Part shown: positions 51,061-60,253 of the stretch, piece after piece
Layout of the letters: each line of letters opens with the position of its first letter
Position numbering within the stretch: the stretch's first letter is position 1
From: Brenneria corticis
GTDB taxonomy: Bacteria > Pseudomonadota > Gammaproteobacteria > Enterobacterales > Enterobacteriaceae
Length of the DNA: 64,000 nt
Direction of reading: 5' to 3'
Assembly (NCBI RefSeq): GCF_003115855.1
Contig: NZ_KZ819093.1
Span: 10,019 to 74,018 of the forward strand
Program-made: the position numbers and the translations under genes
The notes under the pieces: generated by a model
The model's input: the letters and a program-made list of their open reading frames with translations, nothing else
Databases searched by the model: none
Told to the model about the DNA's origin: nothing

Positions 51061-53070
51061 TCAGGACAACGCAATAAACTGCGCGCGCAGCGCCTGTACC
51101 TGATCGCGCAGACCGGCCGCTTCTTCAAACTCCAGATTCTGCGCGTGGGTCATCATCCTGCTTTCCAGCTCGCGGATTTTCTGCTCCAGCGCTTTCGGCG
51201 TCAGCGCCAGATAGTCGGCCGCCGGCTCCGCGGCTTTCTTGCCGCGCCCTTTGCCTCTGTTGCTCGGCTGCCCCAGTTGCAGGATATCGGCGATTTTCTT
51301 GTTCAGCCCCTGCGGCACAATGCCGTGTTCCAGGTTGTACGCCTGCTGTTTCTCACGGCGGCGCTCGGTTTCGCTAATCGCCCGCGCCATCGAGGGGGTA
51401 ATTCTGTCGCCATACAGAATGGCCTTGCCGTTCAGGTTACGCGCCGCGCGGCCGATGGTCTGAATCAACGAGCGCTCGGAACGCAGGAAGCCTTCCTTGT
51501 CGGCGTCGAGGATAGCCACCAGCGACACTTCCGGCATATCCAGCCCCTCCCGCAGCAGGTTGATGCCCACCAGCACATCGAATTCGCCCAGCCGCAGATC
51601 GCGGATAATTTCCACCCGTTCGACGGTATCGATATCCGAGTGCAGGTAGCGCACCCGCTCGCCGTGTTCTTCCAGATATTCGGTTAAATCTTCCGCCATG
51701 CGCTTGGTCAGCGTGGTGACCAGCACCCGCTCGTTCACCGCGGCGCGCAGACGGATTTCCGATAGCAGATCGTCCACCTGGGTGGCCACCGGCCGCACCT
51801 CCAGCACCGGATCCAGCAGGCCGGTGGGACGCACCACCTGATCGATCACTTCGCCGCCGGATTTTTCCAGCTCATAGTTGCCCGGCGTCGCCGACACGTA
51901 AATGGTCTGCGGCGCCAGCGCCTCGAACTCCTCAAACTTCATCGGCCGGTTGTCCAGCGCCGACGGCAGGCGGAAGCCGTACTCCACCAGGGTTTCTTTA
52001 CGCGCCCGGTCGCCGCGGTACATGCCGCCTATCTGCGGAATGGTGACGTGCGATTCGTCGACCACCAGCAGCCCGTCGGCCGGCAGGTAGTCGAACAGGG
52101 TCGGCGGCGGCTCGCCGGGGCCGCGCCCGGACAGATAGCGCGAATAGTTTTCGATGCCGGAGCAGTAGCCCAGCTCGTTCATCATTTCCAGATCGAACTG
52201 GGTGCGCTGGCTCAGCCGCTGCTCTTCCACCAGCTTATCGTTCGCCAGCAGTATCCTGCGGCGTTCGGCCAGCTCCACCTTGATATCTTCCATCGCCTGC
52301 AAAATACGCTCGCGCGGCGTCACATAGTGCGTTTTCGGATAAATGGTATAACGCGGCACGACGTGCAGAATCTGCCCGGTCAGCGGGTCAAACAGCGACA
52401 GCCGCTCCACTTCTTCATCAAACAGCTCGACGCGCAGGGCCACCTCGTCCGATTCGGCGGGAAAAATATCGATCACCTCGCCGCGCACGCGGAAGGTGCC
52501 GCGCTGAAACGCCTGATCGTTACGGGCATACTGCAATTCCGCCAGGCGCCGTAAAATCGCCCGCTGGTCGATAATCATCCCCTGCGTCAGATGCAGCATC
52601 ATTTTCAGATACAGGTCGGGATCCCCCAGGCCGTAAATCGCCGACACCGACGCCACCACCACCACATCCCGCCGCTCCAGCATCGCCTTGGTGGCCGAGA
52701 GCCGCATCTGTTCGATATGTTCGTTGACCGACGCATCCTTCTCGATAAAGGTATCGGAACTCGGCACGTAGGCTTCCGGCTGATAGTAGTCGTAATAAGA
52801 GACGAAATACTCCACCGCGTTATCCGGGAAAAAAGCTTTCATTTCCCCGTAAAGCTGGGCGGCCAGCGTTTTATTGGGCGCCAGCACCATAGTGGGACGG
52901 TTCAGGTCGGCGATCACATTGGCGATGGTAAAGGTTTTGCCCGAACCGGTTACCCCCAGCAACGTCTGATGCGCCAGCCCATCCTCCAATCCTTCCTTTA
53001 AACGACGAATGGCTTCCGGCTGATCCCCCGCCGGCTTAAATTCGGAATTCAGTTTGAATGCTTTACTCAT
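51061..53070 (-). CDS. uvrB: UvrB, excinuclease ABC subunit B
   Basis: A 669-residue damage-recognition helicase of nucleotide excision repair. Walker A is GVTGSGKT (about residues 39-46), the beta-hairpin that probes DNA is at YYDYYQPEAYVPSSDTFIEK, the helicase motifs include VVDESHVTIPQ and LLREGLDMPEVSL, and the C-terminal UVR domain is EQKIRELESRMMTHAQNLEF. It is preceded by a LexA box at 53187-53206. The protein is four residues shorter than E. coli UvrB. Confidence 0.97.
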   Translation of the reverse strand: MSKAFKLNSEFKPAGDQPEAIRRLKEGLEDGLAHQTLLGVTGSGKTFTIANVIADLNRPTMVLAPNKTLAAQLYGEMKAFFPDNAVEYFVSYYDYYQPEAYVPSSDTFIEKDASVNEHIEQMRLSATKAMLERRDVVVVASVSAIYGLGDPDLYLKMMLHLTQGMIIDQRAILRRLAELQYARNDQAFQRGTFRVRGEVIDIFPAESDEVALRVELFDEEVERLSLFDPLTGQILHVVPRYTIYPKTHYVTPRERILQAMEDIKVELAERRRILLANDKLVEEQRLSQRTQFDLEMMNELGYCSGIENYSRYLSGRGPGEPPPTLFDYLPADGLLVVDESHVTIPQIGGMYRGDRARKETLVEYGFRLPSALDNRPMKFEEFEALAPQTIYVSATPGNYELEKSGGEVIDQVVRPTGLLDPVLEVRPVATQVDDLLSEIRLRAAVNERVLVTTLTKRMAEDLTEYLEEHGERVRYLHSDIDTVERVEIIRDLRLGEFDVLVGINLLREGLDMPEVSLVAILDADKEGFLRSERSLIQTIGRAARNLNGKAILYGDRITPSMARAISETERRREKQQAYNLEHGIVPQGLNKKIADILQLGQPSNRGKGRGKKAAEPAADYLALTPKALEQKIRELESRMMTHAQNLEFEEAAGLRDQVQALRAQFIALS

Positions 53071-53186
53071 AGTCGAATACGTTACTCATGAATGGGCTAT
53101 CGGATAACACGCGAATGGAACTGAACGGCCGTTATTGACCCTTAAGTTATTATGGGAAGCAATCGCGGACTTTACCACCGCCATGA

Positions 53187-53206
53187 TACTGGATATAAAA
53201 ACAGCA
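53187..53206 (-). promoter_or_regulatory. LexA (SOS) box upstream of uvrB
   Basis: TACTGGATATAAAAACAGCA contains CTG-N10-CAG and agrees with the LexA consensus at both half-sites. It lies about 117 bases before the uvrB start, where the SOS promoter is expected; uvrB is LexA-controlled in E. coli. Confidence 0.88.
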
Positions 53207-53808
53207 TCAAGAAAATTATCGCCCGGCTGAATGATTAATCAGCGCATGGATTCGCTAGCATAACGGCTGCCGATCCACCAGAAAAAGTTAGCTACTTTTT
53301 ATCCCCAAAACGGATAATTTTCGTAACCTGCCGCCAGCGCCAGATTACTAATTTATGTCAGCGGGCGCCAAGCGTAATCAAGGCACTTGATTTTAAATAA
53401 CATAATGATTTTCGTAGGATTTAAAAAAAAGCAGAGAATAACGTCAACCCGACGGAAACCCGCGTCAGCTCTCGTCTGGCATGGTTTTCCTAACGCTCAT
53501 GCACACAGTTATCCACAGAAATAGTGGATAACTCCCACAACCCCGCACCCGCTCTGTGTTACAGAAATACTACCTTCATCAAATATCATCGCCGACACGG
53601 ATTTTTTTCACCCCTTTTCTGCGATTTATCTCATAAGTATTAGACTGAAAAATGCTAAAAACGGAACGCGGATTCCAGAAACGCATTCAGCGATGGCAAG
53701 GGCTAAGGGGGAAAATCAAGATATTTTTTCTATTGATTGATGAATAAATACCAGGCTAATTATCAATCCGGGGATAAAGCCGGGTATTTATTATCGGCAG
53801 GTGAAACG
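53207..53808. other. Long non-coding region between uvrB and bioD
   Basis: About 600 bases without a supported gene, between the uvrB promoter and the bioD stop. It includes an inverted pair of DnaA boxes (53509-53531) and AT-rich stretches around 53390-53430 and 53710-53790. A plus-strand frame at 53737 overlaps bioD and looks spurious. This spacer is also long in E. coli, where DnaA sites near uvrB are known. Confidence 0.6.
53509..53531. promoter_or_regulatory. Inverted pair of DnaA boxes
   Basis: TTATCCACA at 53509-53517 is a perfect DnaA box; the inverse AGTGGATAA at 53523-53531 reads TTATCCACT, one mismatch. They are arranged head-to-head five bases apart, about 440 bases before the uvrB start. 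DnaA binding upstream of E. coli uvrB has been described, so this may be conserved. Confidence 0.7.
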
Positions 53809-54486
53809 TCAGCCCAGCCGCGACAGGTCGATATACCGCCCCAGATTCTGCAACTGCGGCAGCGCCAGATGCGGGATTTCGCCCAGCATCGGGGCGGGCA
53901 GGCGCTGCTGCAAACCGAGCAGATATTCCCGATGGCGCTTTCCCGGCGCTTCAACGTCGTTGGCGATCCAGCCGCCAAGCGTTAATCCGGCCTGGCGGAT
54001 GGCGCCGGCCGTCAGCAGCGCATGGTTAATGCAGCCCAGCTTGATGCCCACCACCAGAATAACCGGCAGTTGCTCCCGCGCCACCCAGTCGGCGAAGGTT
54101 TCGTGCGCCGACAGCGGCGTAAACCAGCCGCCGGCCCCTTCCACCAGCAGCCAGTCCGCCTGCTGCTCCAGCGCCCGCAGCCCCGCGGAGAGCGCGGACA
54201 GGCGAATAGGCCGCCGCTCCGCCGCGCTGACGATATGCGGCGACGTCGGCTCGATAAACGCCAGCGGATTGACCTGCTGATAATCCAGCCGCACGCCGCT
54301 GTTGGCCTGCAGCAGCAAGGCATCGCCGTTGCGCGCGCCCTGCGGGGTTATTTCGCAGCCGGACGCCACCGGCTTATAGCCGGCGGTACGGTATCCGGCC
54401 CCATTGGCGGCCTGCAATAGCGCGCAGCTGGCGATGGTTTTGCCGACGTCGGTATCCGTTCCGGTTACAAACCAGCGCTTAATCAC
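53809..54486 (-). CDS. bioD: Dethiobiotin synthetase BioD
   Basis: A 225-residue ATP-dependent enzyme that closes the ureido ring of dethiobiotin. The P-loop GTDTDVGKT is at about residues 8-16; other parts are GYKPVASGC and LLVEGAGGWFTPLS. Length matches E. coli BioD1. Its start overlaps the end of bioC by eight bases; it is the last gene of bioBFCD. Confidence 0.96.
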   Translation of the reverse strand: MIKRWFVTGTDTDVGKTIASCALLQAANGAGYRTAGYKPVASGCEITPQGARNGDALLLQANSGVRLDYQQVNPLAFIEPTSPHIVSAAERRPIRLSALSAGLRALEQQADWLLVEGAGGWFTPLSAHETFADWVAREQLPVILVVGIKLGCINHALLTAGAIRQAGLTLGGWIANDVEAPGKRHREYLLGLQQRLPAPMLGEIPHLALPQLQNLGRYIDLSRLG

Positions 54487-55240
54487 GATAAATCACTCCG
54501 TAAATCAGTTGATAGCTGAGCGGATAGCCCTCCTGCCGCCGAGGATAGCCCGACGCCAGCGCATTAAGACGCCCGCGGCTGAGCAAACCGGGCGCGCGTC
54601 CCTGATGCAGCCAGGTGGCGCCGATGCCTTTCAGCGACTTCAGCAGCGCCAGCACGTCGGGGAAGCAGTGGGTCACCCGCTCCTGGTGAAATTGATGGCG
54701 GTAAGGCCGGCAGGCGGCCCGGATGGCGGGAACGGAGAGAAAACGGTTCACCCGGCGGCTGCCGTCCACACGCCGCCAGGCCTGCGCCAGCTCGCTCAGC
54801 GATCCGTCCGCCAGCGTGGAAAAGGCGATGGCGCCGCCCGGGCGGGTCACCCTGTACAGTTCGGCCAGCGCGCGCGGCAGATCGTCGCACCACTGCACCG
54901 CCAGATTGCTGTAGCTGATATCCACGCTGCCGTCCGCCAGCGGCAGGTTTTCGATGTCCCCCAGCACATAGCGGTGCGCGGCCCGTTGCTCGCCGGCGTA
55001 GGCCAGCATCTCGGAAGACAGGTCCAGCGCGGTCACGGTCTTATCCAACTGCCGCCAGCGGCGGCTGAAGTGACCGGTGCCGCAGCCGGCGTCCAGCACC
55101 TGCGATCCATGATGCGACGCGACCATCTCCAGCAGGCGCGCGCCGCTGGCCCGTTGCAGCGCCGCATAGCGGTCGTAGCTGTCCGCCGCCCGGCCGAACG
55201 CCCGGGCAATGGCCGGTTTATCGTGGGTTTCAGTCGGCAT
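54479..55240 (-). CDS. bioC: Malonyl-[ACP] O-methyltransferase BioC
   Basis: A 253-residue SAM-dependent methyltransferase that caps malonyl-ACP so that it can enter pimelate synthesis. The SAM site VLDAGCGTGHFSRRW is at about residues 45-59, and FGRAADSYDRYAALQR opens the protein as in other BioC enzymes. The start overlaps the bioF stop by 11 bases. Confidence 0.95.
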   Translation of the reverse strand: MPTETHDKPAIARAFGRAADSYDRYAALQRASGARLLEMVASHHGSQVLDAGCGTGHFSRRWRQLDKTVTALDLSSEMLAYAGEQRAAHRYVLGDIENLPLADGSVDISYSNLAVQWCDDLPRALAELYRVTRPGGAIAFSTLADGSLSELAQAWRRVDGSRRVNRFLSVPAIRAACRPYRHQFHQERVTHCFPDVLALLKSLKGIGATWLHQGRAPGLLSRGRLNALASGYPRRQEGYPLSYQLIYGVIYRD

Positions 55241-56378
55241 GGCGCAGCACCGTCAATAATTGCTCAATATCTTCCGGCCGATGCGCCGCCGTCAGCGTAA
55301 TCCGCAGGCGGGCGCTGCCGGGCGGCACCGTGGGGGGACGCATCGCCGTTACCCATATTCCCTGCGCGCGCATGCGCGTCATCAACGCCAGCGCGCGGGC
55401 GTTGTCGCCGACCAGCAGCGGCTGAATGGCGCTATCGGAGTCCATCGGCCGCCAAGACGTGGTATCGCAACCGGCGCGGAACCGGGCGATATTGCCCCGC
55501 AGCGCCTCCCGCAGCGCCTCTCCCTGGCGGACGCAGTTCAGCGCGGCGCTCAGCGCGCAGGCCTGCGCCGCGGGCATGGCGGTGCTGTAAATCAGATGGC
55601 GGGCGAACTGCAACAGGTATTCCGCCAGCGGTTCGGCGCACAGCACGGCGGCGCCGCTGACGCCGAACGCCTTGCCGAAGGTGACGATCAGCAGCTCGGG
55701 CCTCACCTGCTGCCGCCAGCAGCTTCCCCGCCCTTCCTCGCCCAGCACGCCGACCCCGTGGGCATCATCCACCATCAGCCAGGCGCCGCGTTCACGACAC
55801 AGCGCATGCAGCTGCGGCAGCGGCGCGCTATCGCCGTCCATGCTGAACACCCCTTCGGTGACCGCCAGGGTTTGACCCGCGGCGGGCTTTGCCAGCAGGC
55901 GCCGCAAGGCTTGCTGGTCATTGTGGGTAAAACGCCGCAGCGTCGCCGGCGAGTGCGCCGCGGCCTCCAGCAGGGAAGCGTGACTCAGCCGGTCGGCCAG
56001 AATGCTATCGCCCGCCTGGGTCAGCGCGGCGACCACCGCCTGATTCGCCGCGTAGCCGGAAATAAACAGCAGCGCGCGCGGATAGCCCTGCCACTCCGCC
56101 AGTTGTTGCTCCAACGTCTCATGGGCGTCGGTATAACCCGTCACGTGGCCGGAGCCGCCGGAACCGACGCCATAACGCTGCGCGCCCTGCCGCCAGGCGT
56201 GAATAATTTCCGGGTGACGGCTCAGCCCCAGGTAATCGTTGCTGGAAAAATTGAGGTAGCGCCGTCCGTCCTGCGTCAGCCAGCGGCCGTTGCCGCCCTG
56301 ATTGGCCCGCCGCGTGCGGTAGGCATCATCCTGACGGCGTTGTTCCAGCGCCAGCGCAATGCGCTGTTGCCAGCTCAT
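55230..56378 (-). CDS. bioF: 8-amino-7-oxononanoate synthase BioF
   Basis: A 382-residue PLP enzyme joining pimeloyl-ACP and alanine. The PLP Lys is in VTFGKAFGVSGA (about residue 236), with YLNFSSNDYLGLS replaced here by the close variant RYLNFSSNDYLGLSRHP near the N-terminus and MVDDAHGVGVLG in the middle. Length matches E. coli BioF (384). Second gene of bioBFCD, 27 bases after bioB. Confidence 0.96.
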   Translation of the reverse strand: MSWQQRIALALEQRRQDDAYRTRRANQGGNGRWLTQDGRRYLNFSSNDYLGLSRHPEIIHAWRQGAQRYGVGSGGSGHVTGYTDAHETLEQQLAEWQGYPRALLFISGYAANQAVVAALTQAGDSILADRLSHASLLEAAAHSPATLRRFTHNDQQALRRLLAKPAAGQTLAVTEGVFSMDGDSAPLPQLHALCRERGAWLMVDDAHGVGVLGEEGRGSCWRQQVRPELLIVTFGKAFGVSGAAVLCAEPLAEYLLQFARHLIYSTAMPAAQACALSAALNCVRQGEALREALRGNIARFRAGCDTTSWRPMDSDSAIQPLLVGDNARALALMTRMRAQGIWVTAMRPPTVPPGSARLRITLTAAHRPEDIEQLLTVLRHAD

Positions 56379-56405
56379 GGCCGCCGGCGCCGCGCAGGCG
56401 AACCG

Positions 56406-57443
56406 CTACAGCGCGGCATTGTAGAACTGCTCCGTATCGGCGTGGGTCAACTGCCGCGTCAGCCGCTGCTGCTGTTGGTTATCGCCGTACTCCACCTCGG
56501 TCTGCTGCGGGTTCAGCCCCAGCTTGCGGAACAGCGCCAGATCCTTATCCTCTTTGGGGTTCGGCGTGGTCAGCAGTTTGCAGCCATAGAAGATGGAGTT
56601 GGCGCCGGCCATAAAGCACATCGCCTGCGTCTGTTCGCTCATCTGCTCGCGACCGGCGGAGAGGCGCACGTAGGAGGACGGCATCATAATGCGCGCCACG
56701 GCGATGGTGCGGATAAAATCAAAGGCGTCGACGTCCTCGTTATCGGCCAGCGGCGTGCCTTTTACTTTTACCAGCATATTGATCGGCACGCTTTCCGGCG
56801 GCGTCGGCAAATTAGCCAGCTGCACCAGCAGGCCGGCGCGGTCGCGCACCGTTTCCCCCAGGCCGACAATCCCGCCGGAGCAGACCTTGATGCCGGCGCC
56901 GCGTACCTTATCCAGCGTATCCAGACGCTCCTGATAGCTGCGGGTGGTAATAATGCTGCCGTAAAACTCCGGCGAGGTATCGAGATTGTGGTTATAAAAA
57001 TCCAGCCCGGCGGCGGCTAAACGCGCCGCCTGATCGCCGTCCAGGGTGCCCAGCGTCATGCAGGTTTCCATGCCCAGCGCTTTGACGCCCTGCACCATCT
57101 GCTCCAGATAGGGCATGTCGCGCTCGTGCGGATTTTTCCAGGCGGCGCCCATACAGAAACGGGTCGAGCCGGCCGCTTTCGCCTGGCGGGCGGACTCCAG
57201 CACCTGCTCCACCTGCATCAGCCGTTCGGTTTCAATGCCCGTACGGTAGCGGGAACTTTGCGGACAGTATTTACAGTCTTCAGGGCAGGCGCCGGTTTTG
57301 ATCGACAACAGCGTGCTGACCTGTACCTGACGGGGATCAAAATGCTGACGATGAACCTGCTGCGCGGCAAACATCAGCTCCAGAAACGGCTTGTCGAATA
57401 GATCTTGCGCTTGCTCAAGCGTCCAGTAAATGCGGTCGGCCAT
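56406..57443 (-). CDS. bioB: Biotin synthase BioB
   Basis: A 345-residue radical SAM enzyme that inserts sulfur into dethiobiotin. The 4Fe-4S motif GACPEDCKYCPQ (CxxxCxxC) is at about residues 52-63. Other cluster ligands are in STRFCMGAAW and METCMTLG and the Arg in YVRLSAGRE. The ATG at 57443 (MADRIYWTLEQAQDLF) matches the family; the frame runs ten codons further. It leads the bioBFCD operon and faces bioA across a BirA-type operator. Confidence 0.97.
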   Translation of the reverse strand: MADRIYWTLEQAQDLFDKPFLELMFAAQQVHRQHFDPRQVQVSTLLSIKTGACPEDCKYCPQSSRYRTGIETERLMQVEQVLESARQAKAAGSTRFCMGAAWKNPHERDMPYLEQMVQGVKALGMETCMTLGTLDGDQAARLAAAGLDFYNHNLDTSPEFYGSIITTRSYQERLDTLDKVRGAGIKVCSGGIVGLGETVRDRAGLLVQLANLPTPPESVPINMLVKVKGTPLADNEDVDAFDFIRTIAVARIMMPSSYVRLSAGREQMSEQTQAMCFMAGANSIFYGCKLLTTPNPKEDKDLALFRKLGLNPQQTEVEYGDNQQQQRLTRQLTHADTEQFYNAAL

Positions 57444-57496
57444 GGCGGCGTCTCCAAAATAAAAACGTTTCATCAGTTTAAATTAACCCTTTATAC

Positions 57497-57531
57497 TGTC
57501 AACCAACTCAATGCACTTTTAGTTTACGACA
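57497..57531. promoter_or_regulatory. Putative BirA operator between bioB and bioA
   Basis: TGTCAACC (57497-57504) and GTTTACGACA (57522-57531) form an imperfect dyad with a 17-base centre, similar to the E. coli bio operator TTGTAAACC-N15-GGTTTACAA. It lies in the 94-base divergent spacer, next to the bioA start, as expected for biotin-dependent repression of both operons. Confidence 0.65.
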
Positions 57532-57537
57532 CCTATG

Positions 57538-58827
57538 ATGACGCCTGACGACCTCGCCTTCGACCAACGCCATATCTGGCATCCCTATACCTCCATCACC
57601 CGACCGCTGCCTGTTTATCCGGTGGTCGCCGCCGACGGCGTCGAGCTTGAGCTTTCCGACGGACGGCGTCTGGTCGACGGTATGTCTTCCTGGTGGGCGG
57701 CGATCCACGGCTATAACCATCCGGCCATCAATCAGGCGTTACAGCAGCAGATTGCGCGGATGTCGCACGTGATGTTCGGCGGCGTTACCCATCCGCAGGC
57801 GGTGGCGCTCTGCCGTCGGCTGGTGGCGATAACGCCGGACGCGCTGGAGTGCGTATTTCTGGCGGACTCCGGCTCGGTCGCCGTGGAGGTGGCGCTGAAA
57901 ATGGCGCTGCAATACTGGCAGGCCCGCGGGGAGCGGCGTCAGCGTTTCCTCACGCTGCGCCACGGCTACCACGGCGACACCTTCGGCGCGATGGCGGTCT
58001 GCGATCCGCAAAACTCGATGCACAGCCTGTACCAGGGCTATCTGCCCGCGCATCTGTTCGTCGACGCCCCGCAGTGCCGGTTCGACGACGAATGGCGGGA
58101 GGAGGATATCGCCCCGCTGCACGCGCAGCTGGCGGAACACGCCGCTCAACTGGCGGCGGTGGTGCTGGAGCCTATCGTCCAGGGGGCCGGCGGCATGCGT
58201 TTTTACCATCCGCGCTATCTGCAACGGGTGCGGGAACTGTGCGATCGCTACGGCGTGCTGCTGATCGCCGATGAGATCGCCAGCGGATTCGGCCGCACCG
58301 GCAGGCTGTTCGCCTGTGAACATGCGGGCGTCACGCCGGATATCCTCTGTCTGGGCAAAGCGCTGACCGGCGGCTATCTGACGCTTTCGGCCACGCTCAC
58401 CACCCGGCAGGTGGCCGACACCATCAGCAACGGCGCGGCGGGCTGCTTTATGCACGGCCCGACCTTTATGGGCAACCCGCTGGCCTGCGCGGCGGCCAAC
58501 GCCAGCCTGGATCTGCTGGCGGAGAACCGCTGGCAGCGCCAGGTCTCCGCCATCGAACGGCAGCTGCGTCAGGCGCTGCAACCGTTATCCGCCGCGCCCG
58601 AGGTGGCGGATGTGCGGGTGCTGGGGGCGATTGGCGTGGTGGAGACGCGCCGCCCGGTCGATATGGCGCGGCTGCAGCATTTTTTCGTGGCGCGCGGCGT
58701 GTGGATCCGCCCGTTTGGCAAACTCATCTATCTTATGCCGCCGTTTATCATTCGGTCCGAACAGCTACGCCGCCTTACCGACGCCATCGGCGAGGCGGTT
58801 TCCGAGCGTGGCCTGTTTACCGGCTGA
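57538..58827 (+). CDS. bioA: Adenosylmethionine-8-amino-7-oxononanoate aminotransferase BioA
   Basis: A 429-residue PLP aminotransferase that uses S-adenosylmethionine as amino donor to make 7,8-diaminononanoate. The start at the second ATG (57538, MTPDDLAFDQRHIWHPYTS) equals the E. coli start and gives the same length. Family features are VDGMSSWWAAIHGYNHP, LADSGSVAVEVALKMALQ, the Asp in LLIADEIASGFGRTG and the PLP Lys in LCLGKALTGG (about residue 273). Divergent from bioBFCD, as in E. coli. Confidence 0.97.
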   Translation: MTPDDLAFDQRHIWHPYTSITRPLPVYPVVAADGVELELSDGRRLVDGMSSWWAAIHGYNHPAINQALQQQIARMSHVMFGGVTHPQAVALCRRLVAITPDALECVFLADSGSVAVEVALKMALQYWQARGERRQRFLTLRHGYHGDTFGAMAVCDPQNSMHSLYQGYLPAHLFVDAPQCRFDDEWREEDIAPLHAQLAEHAAQLAAVVLEPIVQGAGGMRFYHPRYLQRVRELCDRYGVLLIADEIASGFGRTGRLFACEHAGVTPDILCLGKALTGGYLTLSATLTTRQVADTISNGAAGCFMHGPTFMGNPLACAAANASLDLLAENRWQRQVSAIERQLRQALQPLSAAPEVADVRVLGAIGVVETRRPVDMARLQHFFVARGVWIRPFGKLIYLMPPFIIRSEQLRRLTDAIGEAVSERGLFTG

Positions 58828-58856
58828 GCGGACATCCTGATTTACGGGCCAGGAAA

Positions 58857-58878
58857 ATATGTGATCTATGGCACACTA
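58857..58878. promoter_or_regulatory. Predicted CRP site upstream of yohJ
   Basis: TGTGATCTATGGCACA (58860-58875) fits the CRP consensus with one change (GCACA in place of TCACA) and AT flanks. It lies 50-65 bases before the yohJ start. cdd is CRP-activated in E. coli; here a CRP site precedes yohJ, so the whole yohJK-cdd stretch may respond. Confidence 0.6.
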
Positions 58879-58925
58879 ATTCCATTAGCGTTATCATGGC
58901 CGCATCAGTTAATCAGGACTTTCCC

Positions 58926-59333
58926 ATGCGTAATACTATTACCCTTTGTTGGCGGTATTTACGCGCTTTCGCATTGATTTACCTCTGTCTGCTGGCAGGC
59001 AATGCGATATCCGCGTTACTCCCTCTGGTTATTCCAGGCAGCATTATCGGTATGCTGATTCTATTCTCGCTTCTCGCTTCGCAGATCCTGCCGGCCGCCT
59101 GGGTGAAGCCCGGCTGTCATCTGTTTATCCGCCATATGGCGCTGCTGTTTGTGCCGATAGGGGTAGGCGTGATGAACTACTACGATCTGCTAAGCCAGCA
59201 GTTTGGTCCGATCGTCGTTTCCTGCCTGATCAGTACCTTTGTGGTGATGATCGTCGTCGGTTTCAGCACCCAACTGATGCAGCGTGAACGCGCCATCGCC
59301 GCCGATAACCCGCCAACCGAGGACAAACCCTAA
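58926..59333 (+). CDS. yohJ: YohJ, CidA/LrgA-family holin-like protein
   Basis: A 135-residue inner-membrane protein with four helices, of the LrgA/CidA (UPF0299) family. MRNTITLCWRYLRAFALIYL opens it; LPLVIPGSIIGMLILFSLL is the family core motif. The frame opens 75 codons further inside bioA, but the ATG at 58926 matches E. coli. Its stop shares one base with the yohK start (TAATG). Related proteins have been linked to murein hydrolase export and pyruvate uptake in Gram-positive bacteria; the role here is not settled. Confidence 0.94.
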   Translation: MRNTITLCWRYLRAFALIYLCLLAGNAISALLPLVIPGSIIGMLILFSLLASQILPAAWVKPGCHLFIRHMALLFVPIGVGVMNYYDLLSQQFGPIVVSCLISTFVVMIVVGFSTQLMQRERAIAADNPPTEDKP

Positions 59334-60028
59334 TGCTCGCCAATTTGTGGTGGTCGTTGCCGCTCACTCTGCTGGTCTTTTTCGCCGCCCGTAAGCTGGC
59401 GGTGCTGACCAAAATATCGTTGCTGAACCCGCTGCTGGTTTCGATGGCGATTATCATTCCCCTGCTGCTGCTGTTGCATATCCCTTACGATCGCTACTTT
59501 AAAGGCAGCGAAGTGCTTAACGATCTGCTGCAGCCCGCCGTGGTCGCGCTGGCCTTTCCGCTCTACGAGCAGATTCACCAAATCCGCGCGCGCTGGAAAT
59601 CCATCATCAGCGTCTGTTTTATCGGCAGCCTCGCCGCCATCGTTTCCGGCACCCTGGTGGCGCTTTGGATGGGCGCATCCCCTGAGATCGCCGCCTCGGT
59701 GCTGCCGAAATCCGTCACCACGCCGATCGCCATGGCGGTCGCCAGCTCGCTCGGCGGTATTCCCGCCATCAGCGCGGTGTGCGTTATTTTTGTCGGCATC
59801 GTCGGCGCGGTGGTGGGACACGGGATGTTCGATCGCATCGGCATTAAGACCAAAGCCGCGCGCGGCCTGTCGATGGGAACCGCTTCGCACGCCCTGGGCA
59901 CGGCGCGCTGCGCGGAAGTCGATTTTCAGGAAGGGGCGTTCAGTTCGCTGGCGCTGGTGATCTGCGGAATTATTACTTCGCTGGTGGCGCCGTTTATTTA
60001 TCCGGTGCTGCTTCACCTTGCCGGTTAA
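59333..60028 (+). CDS. yohK: YohK, CidB/LrgB-family membrane protein
   Basis: A 231-residue inner-membrane protein with about seven helices, the LrgB/CidB partner of YohJ. It contains the family segments LNPLLVSMAIIIPLLLLL, LGSAPVVALAFPLYEQ-like QPAVVALAFPLYEQ, and VTTPIAMAVASSLGGIPAISA near the middle, then GIKTKAARGLSMGTASHALGT. Translationally coupled to yohJ. It precedes cdd by 225 bases, as in E. coli. Confidence 0.95.
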   Translation: MLANLWWSLPLTLLVFFAARKLAVLTKISLLNPLLVSMAIIIPLLLLLHIPYDRYFKGSEVLNDLLQPAVVALAFPLYEQIHQIRARWKSIISVCFIGSLAAIVSGTLVALWMGASPEIAASVLPKSVTTPIAMAVASSLGGIPAISAVCVIFVGIVGAVVGHGMFDRIGIKTKAARGLSMGTASHALGTARCAEVDFQEGAFSSLALVICGIITSLVAPFIYPVLLHLAG

Positions 60029-60253
60029 AACGGCTTGGCGTTTTACGATTATGGGTTAAGGCAGCTGCCTTAACCCTTTGGCCCTATTCCCGCCCTCTTT
60101 GCGCAGGCGCAATAGAATAAAAAATCAACATGCATCACATATTTTTAATATCTATTTCACTCATTACATATATAACGAGATAATAATCACAATATATTGC
60201 TATTCTGCTACTTAATATGGTGCCTATTCATCAATACAAAAGAGCAAGCCGAT

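Noticed and set aside
55260..57020. 586-codon open frame antisense to bioF and bioB
   Set aside because: It exactly mirrors two well-supported biotin genes on the other strand, has no ribosome-binding site, and its composition (rich in Arg, Gln, His and Gly) is typical of a GC-rich shadow frame.
60029..60253. CRP/CytR sites directly before cdd
   Set aside because: The spacer is AT-rich and has TCACA half-sites, but no TGTGA partner at the right distance; the better CRP-like site is before yohJ.
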